Of a stretch of 34,439 bases of DNA, positions 27,201 to 34,439 are shown in pieces. Made by a program: the position numbers and the translations under genes. Positions within the stretch are counted from its first letter, which is position 1. Each line of letters starts with the position of its first letter. The stretch is from an uncultured Clostridia bacterium (lineage in GTDB: Bacteria > Bacillota > Clostridia > Lachnospirales > CAMVHY01). Under the pieces are notes generated by a model. It saw nothing but the letters and a program-made list of their open reading frames with translations, did not search any database and had not been told where the DNA came from. Location: assembly GCA_946415665.1 (NCBI GenBank), contig CAMKTI010000004.1, forward strand, positions 1 to 34,439, in the 5' to 3' direction.

Positions 27201-27436
27201 CAAATACAGATGAAAAATTAATTAAATACGATATAGATATATCATATGATTTATCAGAACTGCTTTGGGAAACATTAAAAGAAGAACATGAGAAAGATAA
27301 AAATTTAAATCTTCAAAATGATATTTCTATTATTAACCATAATTTACAAAATCAAAGTATTATAGATGGCGATAAAAAACCGCTCGAAGAGATAGCCCTG
27401 TCAGAAAATATAATAAATACATCATCAAAACAATAA
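24245..27436 (+). CDS. Unknown 1063-residue membrane protein with an internal 60-residue repeat
   Basis: Not recognised. There is no signal peptide. The first 750 residues are soluble-looking and charged, with an Asn-rich patch (NNNDNNNNKG, near 380-390) and two adjacent copies of a 60-residue unit starting at residues 408 and 468 (each begins DFIFDNLDNE, then VWYAFC). A hydrophobic block at about 757-818 (YLVIIHWSINIAIPILSLAIV and following) makes two to three membrane spans, followed by about 245 residues of charged, helical sequence. GGGAG lies 7 bases before the ATG. It has its own near-consensus promoter and a terminator that reaches the ribosome site of hydG. An IS relic and a broken gene lie upstream, so this looks like an inserted accessory gene. 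Its overall style matches the orphan proteins at 5.8, 12-17 and 30-34 kb. Confidence 0.82.
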   Translation: MQDSKITVVFKNNVLSDGKIEFEAGKEYQVEKTELGQLALIKNLTPESFWQNIKFMYNFQLVEMNKVQQYDGDLKWPPSNECFECLIYELVAKHVNAAFEYLKAKNREEVKNSYKQWKNWIKDDKLKNSLDVGKNKLKLLYPEKKDYFDGLSKDKLQQEIDDKLLLGTQYDKKLEYGIVLDDKDQAPQVQKIAERLEDELYKELLEVDQRYIDYFSPDFLYRKIIIEKSNDGELNDFQKAFIKMWIPSRRIIKKNPNIVNRMQFGFKDCDPEQWVLRGWELCKFVCQEKIKDCVNEFKSGEKIDNNSVTDFRQGINAVNLFLSCIPKKQISKIIFPNNNNLDDMLEKIINILQNKKFRKYVISFDSYFGTLYRFAKLIINNNDNNNNKGIFFRVITIDSSMIVDLSSDFIFDNLDNEAVWYAFCKEFYYLSVVERCFDKDNKLIPEYKKKFMKMLEACPRLINNCNVDFIFDNLDNEIVWYAFCNGYHGYGKVKLFDYCIDKDKKVVQERKEKLFKLVEARPDLLINVYADRNKCKNYEFLYPLISDLIFKKNRSLLQVFKSMNSEQYEYFWTDYFGWFKKNLETKTKTQIGQRDINTGSNRNWFEIKTSTNQNEQNKNNGEIINIDIEKEKSSISKNNFEKIIKCERFISNKYRIYQENYWNSSENDLVWKLLKKKRIFIGQENIKLFQIEISREKYLQNHQDLNENTRKNVNDVFDYILGIETGNINRNYIDYVYVVKKMEEYDPNYPGFRELKSYLPYLVIIHWSINIAIPILSLAIVVIPWIFLHWGWSLGLSFITVPACCIACLLCLNSLRYQTYYLAEKILWRSKLREYANRRRKYRTVTDLFEQFIDSELYFIGDQAWEKVKQYFSDNALDLENKIKKYSGIKNFNEIDLDDVKTFINRHGNTLMDKINNFFDDALTGKINSMTIGEIANRFRNHVNHIDNNLLVACEKFINKNIAGHLNNIKEMLEIKGRNAYFRHEPNTDEKLIKYDIDISYDLSELLWETLKEEHEKDKNLNLQNDISIINHNLQNQSIIDGDKKPLEEIALSENIINTSSKQ
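25466..25835 (+). repeat. In-frame 180-bp tandem duplication within the 24245 gene
   Basis: Copies begin at 25466 and 25646, exactly 180 bases apart. The first 50 or so bases are nearly identical (GATTTTATATTTGATAATNT and onward) and the rest is diverged but alignable as protein: a KD-K, E-K-K, EA-P-LIN pattern occurs in both. Confidence 0.85.
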
Positions 27437-27441
27437 TTTTA

Positions 27442-27478
27442 ATCTGCTGCGTGGTAGAATTACGTGGCAGATTTTTTT
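27442..27478 (+). terminator. Terminator after the 24245 gene
   Basis: ATCTGC (27442-27447) pairs with GCAGAT (27467-27472), with an inner CGT/ACG pair, followed by seven T. It lies immediately before the hydG ribosome site, so hydG is left without a visible promoter of its own. Confidence 0.85.
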
Positions 27479-27496
27479 AATTTGGAGGATTTTTTT

Positions 27497-28906
27497 ATGT
27501 ATAAAGTTGATTCTGATTTTGCAACGGAATTTATTTGCGATGCGGAAATTTTGGAAAGTTTGGATTGCGCCGAAAAAAATAAAAATAATTTGGATGTCAT
27601 AAAAAATATTTTGGAGCGCGCAAAAAATTTAAATGGTTTAAGCCATAGGGACGCAATTATTTTATTAGAAAATAATGATAAGAATATCGAGCAAGAAATT
27701 TTTGCGCTTGCGAATTATATAAAACAAAAATTTTATGGCAATCGGATAGTTCTGTTCGCGCCGTTATATTTGTCAAATTATTGCGTAAACGGATGTGTTT
27801 ATTGTCCATATTGTTTTGCAAATAAAAATATGCCACGTAAAAAATTAACTCAAGACGAAATAAAACAAGAAGTAATTTTTTTGCAAGATATGGGACATAA
27901 AAGATTGGCGCTTGAATCTGGCGAAGATCCTATTAATTGTCCGATCGAATATATTCTCGAAAGCATAGACACGATTTATAAAATAAAACATAAAAATGGT
28001 GCGATTCGTCGTGTAAATATAAATATTGCCGCAACAGAAATAAATGATTATAAAAAATTAAAAGCCGCGGGAATCGGAACTTATATTTTATTTCAAGAGA
28101 CGTATAACAAAAAAAATTATGAGAAATTACATCCGAGTGGACCGAAACATAATTATAATTATCACACGGAAGCAATGGATCGAGCGATGATTGCCGGAAT
28201 TGATGATGTTGGTCTTGGAGTTTTATTTGGTTTGGATTCGTATAAATATGATTTTGTTGGGTTATTAATGCACGCTGAGCATTTGGAAAAAAAATTTGGC
28301 GTTGGTCCGCATACGATAAGTGTGCCTCGAATTCGTCCGGCAAATAATATAAATCTAGAAAATTTTAATTCTGTGCCAGATAATATTTTTAAAAAAATAG
28401 TTGCGGTTTTAAGAATTGCTGTGCCGTATACGGGATTAATTATTTCGACGCGTGAATCAAAAGAGATGCGAAAAGAAATTTTGGGTTTGGGAATTTCGCA
28501 AATAAGTGCAGCGTCGAATACGAGTGTTGGCGGATAGTTAGTAAATAAAAAAAATAATTTGGCACAATTTGACACGGATGATAAAAGATCGCTTGATGAA
28601 ATAATTTATTGGCTCTTGGAATTAAATCATATTCCGAGTTTTTGTACGGCTTGTTATCGCGAAGGTCGAACGGGAGAAAAATTTATGTCGATTACGAAAG
28701 CGAAAAATATTTTAAATTGCTGTGGACCGAATGCTTTATTGACTTTGCAAGAGTATCTCGAAGATTATGCGAGTGAAAAAACAAAAATGTTGGGTGAAAA
28801 AATTATTTCGCGGGAATTAGAAAAAATTGAAAATAAAAGAACTCATGATTTGCTTGAAAAATATTTGGCGAAAATAAAAAATGGCGAGCGAGATTTTAGG
28901 TTTTAA
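27497..28906 (+). pseudogene. hydG: [FeFe]-hydrogenase maturase HydG, interrupted by an in-frame amber codon
   Basis: HydG is a radical SAM enzyme that splits tyrosine to supply the CO and CN ligands of the hydrogenase H-cluster. The N-terminal radical-SAM motif CX3CX2C is present (Cys96, Cys100, Cys103 in NYCVNGCVYC). The C-terminal cluster motif CX2CX22C that separates HydG from ThiH is also present (CTAC at 383-386, Cys409). Between them, codon 347 is TAG (28535-28537) right after SNTSVGG, and the same frame continues LVNKKNNLAQFDTDDKRSLDE to 28906. Reading through, the length is 469, normal for HydG. The amber codon falls where I recall the family having Tyr (GGY). Start ATG 27497 follows GGAGG by 8 bases. 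Restart at TTG 28559 lacks a ribosome site. TAG ends other genes here, so reassignment is unlikely; a recent nonsense mutation or sequencing error is likelier. Confidence 0.93.
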
Positions 28907-28936
28907 TTTTTTGGTTTTGATTTTAAAAAATAAAAA

Positions 28937-28978
28937 AATCCGTTGAGATTAATATATCTTGACGGATTTTATTTTTTG
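28937..28978 (+). terminator. Terminator after hydG
   Basis: AATCCGTTGAGAT pairs with ATCTTGACGGATT (13 pairs including wobbles), followed by a T-rich run. Confidence 0.88.
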
Positions 28979-29071
28979 TCGCCGGCTTAAAATTTAATAT
29001 CACGAAAATTTTTTTTATAATAATTTGGTGGCTTAAAAAAATAAAAAAATTTTTTATAGGAGATAATTTTA

Positions 29072-29800
29072 ATGAATATGCTGGCGATAGAATCGACAGG
29101 AAAAATTGCTTCGGTTGCGGTAATGAATTTGGAGCAAAATAAAATTTTGGGGCTCACGAGTTTAAATTCAGGATATACTCATTCGCAAACTTTATTGCCG
29201 ATGATTAGAGATTTATTGCGAAATTTAAATTTAAAAGCGAATCAAATTAATTATATTGCTTGTTCGAGCGGACCCGGATCTTTTACAGGAATAAAAATTG
29301 GCGTCGCGACTGCAAAAGCTTTTGCACACGCTTTAAATATAAAAATAATAAACGTACCGACTTTGGATGCAATGGCGTTAAATATTTTTGCGTATAAAAA
29401 AATAATTGTTGTTCCGGTTTTGGATGCGCGCCGCGAGCAAATTTATGGTGCGCTTTATATAAATAATAATTTTTGTTCGAAGCGTGTTTCGGAATATTTA
29501 AATTGCGATATAAAAAAAATAATTTCGGATGCACTAAAATTAAAAAGCGAGTTTGCCTTGCCATTGATTTTTTTGGGCGATGGCGTAGAAGCAAATAAAA
29601 AAATTTTGGAGGAAGAAAAAATTTTATTCGCGCCTGAGCATTTAAATTATCAGTCGGCAGAAAATATAATTTTGTGTGCAAAAAAAATACTCTCGGATTC
29701 AAATTTAAAACCCGAGAGCAAATATATTTTTGATTACGCAGATTTTTTACCGTTTTATTTACGAAAACCGGAAGCCGAGCAAAAACTTAAAGAATCTTAG
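29072..29800 (+). CDS. tsaB: tRNA threonylcarbamoyladenosine biosynthesis protein TsaB
   Basis: TsaB pairs with TsaD and TsaE to place threonylcarbamoyl on A37 of ANN-decoding tRNAs. The ASKHA-type N-terminus is typical: MLAIESTGKIASVAV, then THSQTLLPMI and CSSGPGSFTGIKIG (64-77). VLDARREQIYGALY is the conserved central motif. At 242 residues it is full length. The start ATG has AGGAG about 9 bases upstream. It stands alone between the hydG terminator and a converging gene 11 bases downstream; no tsaE, rimI or tsaD is adjacent, unlike many Firmicutes. The stop is TAG. Confidence 0.95.
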   Translation: MNMLAIESTGKIASVAVMNLEQNKILGLTSLNSGYTHSQTLLPMIRDLLRNLNLKANQINYIACSSGPGSFTGIKIGVATAKAFAHALNIKIINVPTLDAMALNIFAYKKIIVVPVLDARREQIYGALYINNNFCSKRVSEYLNCDIKKIISDALKLKSEFALPLIFLGDGVEANKKILEEEKILFAPEHLNYQSAENIILCAKKILSDSNLKPESKYIFDYADFLPFYLRKPEAEQKLKES

Positions 29801-29811
29801 GATTTTGTTTG

Positions 29812-32800
29812 TTATTTTGTGTTTGTGTTGATTTCTTCTTCTTTTTCTTCTGATTTTTCATTATTTTCATTATTTTCCTTATTCTTTGCCATATATTTTT
29901 CTACCTGTTCCCAAAGTTGTTTCATTTTTTCTTGTCCCATATTTTTGCTCATAGTATAAAACATAATTCTTGCATTTTCTCCCTCATCACCATCTTTGTT
30001 TAATGCCGATGCGATATATTCAAGAGATTGTTTGTCTTGGACATCTTGATTTCCATTATTTTTAAACAAAGAAAATATTTTTGATATGTTGCTTTTCATA
30101 CTTGTATATAATTTCCAAAAAATATTTTTTTTGTTTTCCACCTCATGATACTTTTTACATAGATACATTGGTAATTCATCATTATTCAATTCTTCGAGAT
30201 TATTTTTTATTTCATCCAAGCTATTTGACACAGAAACAATTTTTTGAATATCATTGCGCTCATAGTTCTTATCTTTTATAAAATCCCAAAAAGATTGCTG
30301 TTTGTTTTCTTTTTTTTCTTTTTCTTTTCCTTTTTTTTCTTGTTCTTGTTTAAAATTATCAAGTGCTTTTTTCAAAGATTTAAAATTCAAAGCGAATAAA
30401 AAGTTTTTGGCGCCATCTCCTTGATCAACAATACTTTTAATCGTTTTTAAAGAAACCCTAAGCTCTTCAAAACTTTTCGAATTAGAAATAATTTGGTCAA
30501 AAATACCATTTGGATTTTGAGAATTTATTTCTCCTAACAATTTAATTAAATTAATATGCGCGTTTTCGATATTATCTTGCTCTTTGATATCATTATTATT
30601 ACTATTTTCATCATTCTTAATTTCGTTTTTATTTTTTTCTTTTGCAACAAATTCTCTGAATAGGGTAAAAAACTTACTTACTGTTTTAGGTGACAAATTA
30701 TATAATGGTTTCAACGCATTACAATTTTTTCCACCTTGATCAACAATACTTTTAATATTTTTCAAAGAATCCCTAAGCTCTTCAAAACTTTTTGAATCAG
30801 AAATAATTTCGTCGAGCATACCATTTGGATTTTGAGAATTTATTTCTCCTAACAGTTTGATTAAATTAATATGCGCGTTACGAATATCATCTTGTTTTTT
30901 GATAATGTTGTCGTTTTTATTTTCTTTTTTATCCCCTTCTTTATTAATTTCATTTTGATTTTTTCCTTTTTGAAGCACAAAATTCCTAAATAGATTACAG
31001 AACTTATTTACCGTTTTAGGTGACAAATTATATAACGGTTTTAACGCGTCACAATTTTTTTCTTTTTCAACCACACCAATTAACATATACAAATCGCTCG
31101 GATCAAAAAGTCTGATAAATTTCAATAAATTATCGACTATGTCTTGATTGTCATAACCAATAAATTTCTCTGTCTCTAATAAACTCAAAAATCTATTCTC
31201 TATATCATTTTTACATATAAATTCGTTTTCTAAATAATCGCCATCGATAAAATTTTTTTTCCATGCTTCATATGTTTCTTGATTTTTAACGGATTCAACA
31301 AATTTACCAATAAGATAACCAAAATATTTCATACCATTATCATTTTCCAATTTTATATTTGCTAATTTTCCAATAACAGTATTTTTGTAAAACGAAATTG
31401 GATCTGTCAATAGTTGGTAAACAATTTGAAACCATTTAAAATGAAACTGTGATGGAACATATGATGAAAAATTATTTATTACTTCACACCAACCAAGTAC
31501 TTTGTTACCATCTTTATAAAGGTTGTTATTTTTATCTTGGCTATAAAAAAGCTTAATAATTTGATTTTTAAATTTGTATTCATCGTTTTCATCAATTTTT
31601 CCATCAGTACTACAAAGAAGGTGCTTAAACCATTTGTCAAAATTAGTCTTAATATTCTTTGGATATAACCTCCGCAAGAAATCTATAATATCTTCAAGTC
31701 CTTGAATGTTGTTTGCATTAGCTAAAAAATAAAGTGACGGCATATTTTTATTTTTTTCAGTAAATCCAAGCTGATCAACATTTTTTATAGATGCACCGGA
31801 GTTGCTTTGAAAATCTTTTTCTACATTCAATCTACCAAATACATCCCAATTCTTCTGTGTCGTCAAGGTCTCGCCCATATAATTTCTTCCGATTGCCCAA
31901 AAATGCCCACAGGTATTTCCTGTTTTTATATTTACGCTAGCACTTAATCTTATACTGATAACATTTGGATCATCGATTAACTCCAAAAGTTTCTCATTAC
32001 GCTCAGTTAATATCTTGTTTGATTCTTTTATACATTCTGATTGCTGTGCATCTCGTCCTCGCTTGCGTACATAATTGGTATAAATATCATCAAATTTAAA
32101 ATTTCCTATCTCCATCCCATGATATGTTTCAATTTCATTCCTAGACACAGCACCTTTTGTCGTCAAAAAATATCCGGTTTGACCAATATCGGTTTGATAA
32201 ATAAGCAAAAATGGTCGTTCTGTTAAATCTGCCACAGCTTGAGCTATCAGGTGACTCTCTCCGCTAATCTGACGCTGACCGTGCCTCGTAATCTTATTGT
32301 TCTCATCTCTTAATGGCCCATTACCTAATAAAGTTAGAAATTCATCCAAGTCTTTAATATTTAATTGACGCTCAGGATCACCATCGGGAAATTTATTCCA
32401 GTTTTTTACTATTTTTATCGCTAATGCCGCTCTCATATAAGCAATTGTTTTCGCTGTATCACTTATAAACACACTATTGCCACCTGCTGTATCAAAAAGA
32501 TCCAAAGTTTGTTCCTTAATTTCCCCTCGATTGTCTTTAATATATAATGTGCAGATTTTATGTTTATCAACAAATTTTTTTATTTCTTCTACTTTCTGAG
32601 ATGATAGATGAGATAATATAGAAAGAATAAAACAATCATTATTTTCAGCGGGACCACCAGCTGCACCAGCTATTTTTTGATAATCCGGGTGATCAAAAAT
32701 TAACGACATTGATTCTTTAACAATATTTTCGATCCTATCTTGAGCAAAGTACCCAATTTCACCGTCGGTAGTATTTTCTACATTCACATCAGTAATGCCT

Positions 32801-34158
32801 TTATGCTTGCGTGGCCGAGGTTTAAACTTGAATTGATCAAACTTATTATCCAACAGATATTTAACCAAAAATGTATCCATTTCTTTGCTCTGAAAATTGT
32901 TTGTAAGCATTAGATCATTACTAGTACTATACTGAATTTTTATTGAATTGGCAAAAAACATGCTTAAATTCCTAAATTCCCGACAAATGTCTGCTTGTTC
33001 AAGCGACGGTTCTTTATCACTATTGTGATAATTATAAAAATCGCTCCAAAGCATTTCATGAAAATAACTGCTTTCTGCTATTTCGATAATTCTTTGATTT
33101 TTTTGTTTTTCTTGCTCCTCGATGTCTTTTTGCGGATCGAGTTTTATTTCAAAATTTTTATTTTTAACTTCGTCATTTGGCTTTATCTGTGGAGAAGAAG
33201 ATTTTTTATCGGATTTATGTTGTTGATTGTTCTTTTTGTTACCGTTAACTTTATCTTTTGTGCCAATATTATTTTTTTTGCTTGTTTTTTCATTTTTATT
33301 TTTTTCTTTTGTGTTATCGTTTTTTTCCGTTTTAGATTTATCTTTAGGTTCATTATTTTCCTGTTTTAGTTCTTCTTGTTTTTTCTGTTCTTCTTCCGCT
33401 TTGATTTTATCTTGATATTCCAGTTGTTTTAAAATCGTAGTAACCTCACATTGATTTTTAATTCGCGCAGCCTCGAAAAAAATTTTATTCATCTCGGATT
33501 TATATTCTTCATAAAGTTTTGACACTACAGAGCCATATTTTGCAATCATGCCTTTATCAATCTTGTCTTTTATTTTATCGTTAAACATCAACTCATTCTT
33601 TTTTAACCCAGCTACTATTTGATTCAATAATTTTTTTGCATCATTGTGAATTTTCTCATACATTTTATTTTTACAAATCAATATTAAACATTTAAACCGT
33701 TGTGTAAAAACTTCTTCAGCCTTAATATGTTTTCGCAACAGCCCAAAATCACAGGCTTTAATTTCATTTTCTTCATATTCGTTTTTTAAACAATGATAAT
33801 ACAAACACTCTTCGAACAATTGTTTTTTACATCTTTCTGACATATTAAGACTGTATATTTGCTTTATAATTTCCTTGGGATCATGACCTTTAAAATTCTG
33901 TAAGTTCACACTATTTGATAATTTTATTCCTAACCCACGTAGGGTAGATACAAAATCGTCAAATTTATTTTTAAACCATTTATCTACAATAAAGTTATTT
34001 TTTTGAATCTCATCGTAATTATTTATTGTGTGTTTTGTTTCTTTAAATATTTTATTTATTGAACTTATATATTCTTGCTCCAAGTCATCCAAATTTACAT
34101 CTTTGCCCTTACTATCTTCGGCAAATAAACCATTATTTTTAATGTTTTTATCCGACAT
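29812..34158 (-). CDS. Unknown 1448-residue protein with OTU-like cysteine-protease region
   Basis: The start is the ATG at 34158 (SDKNIKNNGLF…), which has GGAG 9 bases before it; an upstream in-frame ATG at 34200 is less likely. No signal peptide or membrane helix is evident. Residues about 1-250 are helical; about 253-340 are Lys/Glu/Asn-rich. Next comes a region with ENNDCFILSILS (Cys509), SHLIAQAVADLTERPFLLIY, and CGHFWAIGRNY (His752). That order and spacing resemble OTU-type cysteine proteases (Cys in GDCxF, a middle A-A-L-RP-I pattern, then His before an aromatic). From residue 1034 there are two copies of a ~110-residue unit, then coiled coil and an acidic tail. If OTU-like, it could cleave ubiquitin in a eukaryotic host, which would be a strong sign of host association. 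The homology call is by eye; catalytic function is inference. Confidence 0.7.
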   Translation of the reverse strand: MSDKNIKNNGLFAEDSKGKDVNLDDLEQEYISSINKIFKETKHTINNYDEIQKNNFIVDKWFKNKFDDFVSTLRGLGIKLSNSVNLQNFKGHDPKEIIKQIYSLNMSERCKKQLFEECLYYHCLKNEYEENEIKACDFGLLRKHIKAEEVFTQRFKCLILICKNKMYEKIHNDAKKLLNQIVAGLKKNELMFNDKIKDKIDKGMIAKYGSVVSKLYEEYKSEMNKIFFEAARIKNQCEVTTILKQLEYQDKIKAEEEQKKQEELKQENNEPKDKSKTEKNDNTKEKNKNEKTSKKNNIGTKDKVNGNKKNNQQHKSDKKSSSPQIKPNDEVKNKNFEIKLDPQKDIEEQEKQKNQRIIEIAESSYFHEMLWSDFYNYHNSDKEPSLEQADICREFRNLSMFFANSIKIQYSTSNDLMLTNNFQSKEMDTFLVKYLLDNKFDQFKFKPRPRKHKGITDVNVENTTDGEIGYFAQDRIENIVKESMSLIFDHPDYQKIAGAAGGPAENNDCFILSILSHLSSQKVEEIKKFVDKHKICTLYIKDNRGEIKEQTLDLFDTAGGNSVFISDTAKTIAYMRAALAIKIVKNWNKFPDGDPERQLNIKDLDEFLTLLGNGPLRDENNKITRHGQRQISGESHLIAQAVADLTERPFLLIYQTDIGQTGYFLTTKGAVSRNEIETYHGMEIGNFKFDDIYTNYVRKRGRDAQQSECIKESNKILTERNEKLLELIDDPNVISIRLSASVNIKTGNTCGHFWAIGRNYMGETLTTQKNWDVFGRLNVEKDFQSNSGASIKNVDQLGFTEKNKNMPSLYFLANANNIQGLEDIIDFLRRLYPKNIKTNFDKWFKHLLCSTDGKIDENDEYKFKNQIIKLFYSQDKNNNLYKDGNKVLGWCEVINNFSSYVPSQFHFKWFQIVYQLLTDPISFYKNTVIGKLANIKLENDNGMKYFGYLIGKFVESVKNQETYEAWKKNFIDGDYLENEFICKNDIENRFLSLLETEKFIGYDNQDIVDNLLKFIRLFDPSDLYMLIGVVEKEKNCDALKPLYNLSPKTVNKFCNLFRNFVLQKGKNQNEINKEGDKKENKNDNIIKKQDDIRNAHINLIKLLGEINSQNPNGMLDEIISDSKSFEELRDSLKNIKSIVDQGGKNCNALKPLYNLSPKTVSKFFTLFREFVAKEKNKNEIKNDENSNNNDIKEQDNIENAHINLIKLLGEINSQNPNGIFDQIISNSKSFEELRVSLKTIKSIVDQGDGAKNFLFALNFKSLKKALDNFKQEQEKKGKEKEKKENKQQSFWDFIKDKNYERNDIQKIVSVSNSLDEIKNNLEELNNDELPMYLCKKYHEVENKKNIFWKLYTSMKSNISKIFSLFKNNGNQDVQDKQSLEYIASALNKDGDEGENARIMFYTMSKNMGQEKMKQLWEQVEKYMAKNKENNENNEKSEEKEEEINTNTK
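30409..31059 (-). repeat. In-frame 330-bp tandem duplication within the OTU-like gene
   Basis: Copy 1 is 30730-31059 and copy 2 is 30409-30729, with starts exactly 330 bases apart. Each encodes KNC(D/N)ALKPLYNLSPKTV, a low-complexity linker, AHINLIKLLGEINSQNPNG and SKSFEELR near the end. A third, much decayed unit seems to begin at 30408 (KNFLFALNFKSLKKAL). The linkers differ most, so the folded parts are under constraint or recently copied. Confidence 0.92.
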
Positions 34159-34204
34159 AAATATCAGCTCCATAAATTTATAATAATTATAGCTATACAT
34201 ATTT

Positions 34205-34234
34205 AGTGTAAAACTAAAAAATATAATTTGTCAA
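34205..34234 (-). promoter_or_regulatory. Promoter of the OTU-like gene
   Basis: TTGACA (34229-34234) and TACACT (34205-34210) on the minus strand with an 18-base spacer. Confidence 0.75.
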
Positions 34235-34333
34235 GTTATTTATTTTGTAAATTTAAAAACCATATTTTTATGGGTAACTGTTTTGATTGTAAAAATGATT
34301 AAATCTCCAAAATCATATATGTACTAGATAGCG

Positions 34334-34363
34334 TCGACAAAATTAGAAGATATATAATATAAT
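34334..34363 (+). promoter_or_regulatory. Promoter of the gene at the right edge
   Basis: TCGACA (34334-34339) and TATAAT (34358-34363) with an 18-base spacer on the plus strand, diverging from the OTU-like gene. Confidence 0.6.
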
Positions 34364-34373
34364 GGGATAAAAA

Positions 34374-34403
34374 ATGAATGAAATGGAGAAGGAAATAAAA
34401 TGA
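34374..34403 (+). CDS. Possible 9-residue leader peptide
   Basis: ATG at 34374 opens MNEMEKEIK and ends in a TGA that overlaps the next ATG (34400) in the string ATGA. It also contains the GGAGAAGG ribosome site of the next gene. It may couple or regulate translation, or be chance. Confidence 0.25.
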   Translation: MNEMEKEIK

Positions 34404-34439
34404 AAAAGAAAAATGGAGAAAGAAGCTATAGAAGAAATG
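34400..34439 (+). CDS. Start of a gene cut by the window edge
   Basis: An ATG with GGAGAAGG about 7 bases before it opens MKKKNGERSYRRN and runs off the window. Only 13 codons are visible, basic in character; nothing can be said about function. The promoter is about 40 bases upstream. Confidence 0.5.
   Translation, partial: MKKKNGERSYRRN

Noticed and set aside
28535..28537. Reassigned amber codon (e.g. pyrrolysine or a code change)
   Set aside because: TAG closes tsaB and the 168-515 gene normally, and no other gene in the window needs read-through of TAG; HydG is not a pyrrolysine protein.
27933..28575. Minus-strand frames of 136-137 codons opposite hydG
   Set aside because: They mirror hydG codons, have no family features and no ribosome site; the sense strand carries clear HydG motifs.
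32995..33415. Phe/Ile-rich plus-strand frames that look like membrane proteins
   Set aside because: They are the reverse complement of the Lys/Glu/Asn-rich part of the OTU-like protein, without ribosome sites.

Overview
This 34.4 kb window looks like a piece of the reduced, very AT-rich chromosome of an anaerobic Firmicute, probably of the clostridial side, that lives with a host. The Firmicute signal is a Gram-positive replicative DNA polymerase PolC plus the order rlmB-nrnA-truB-ribF. The anaerobe signal is an [FeFe]-hydrogenase maturase gene (hydG, here broken) and an F-type ATP synthase whose c subunit carries a complete Na+-binding signature. The host-association signal is indirect: broken genes, decayed insertion sequences, and six long or membrane-anchored proteins I cannot place, one with an OTU-type cysteine-protease pattern. 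An obligate symbiont of a eukaryote (for example a gut protist) would fit, but that is inference. The standard genetic code is used (TGG for Trp; TAA, TAG and TGA all end genes). I see no tRNA, rRNA or CRISPR array.

Layout. 1-756 (minus): an 85-bp tandem repeat and a two-gene unit of small proteins. 969-4337 (minus): ribF, truB, nrnA and rlmB, tightly packed. 4338-5682: two IS5-type remnants. 5832-7286 (plus): an unknown 484-aa protein with its own promoter. 7315-7485: a decayed copy of part of polC. 7531-11847 (plus): polC, ending at a terminator shared with the converging unknown genes. 11958-17210 (minus): three unknown genes (C, B and A in coordinate order), each behind a copy of the same promoter/leader cassette. 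A and B share a near-identical C-terminal membrane hairpin but not their N-terminal parts; B has an in-frame stop. 17469-22877 (minus): atpE-F-H-A-G-D-C, without atpB, starting from its own promoter. 23162-23951: an IS relic abutting a frameshifted gene remnant. 24245-27436 (plus): an unknown 1063-aa membrane protein. 27497-28906 (plus): hydG with an amber codon. 29072-29800 (plus): tsaB. 29812-34158 (minus): a 1448-aa OTU-like protein. 34400-end (plus): the start of another gene.

How it fits together. The recognisable genes are core functions: rRNA and tRNA modification, nanoRNA and flavin metabolism, replication, and ATP synthesis or Na+ export. The unknown genes are inserted between these blocks. 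Most of them have near-consensus -35/-10 promoters and GGGGGAG-type ribosome sites, whereas most housekeeping genes here are simply packed together. The strongest candidate for an undescribed system is this set of strongly promoted proteins, several with a hydrophobic hairpin, without evident signal peptides and partly arranged as a cassette array. They may act at the host interface, but no function is shown by the sequence.
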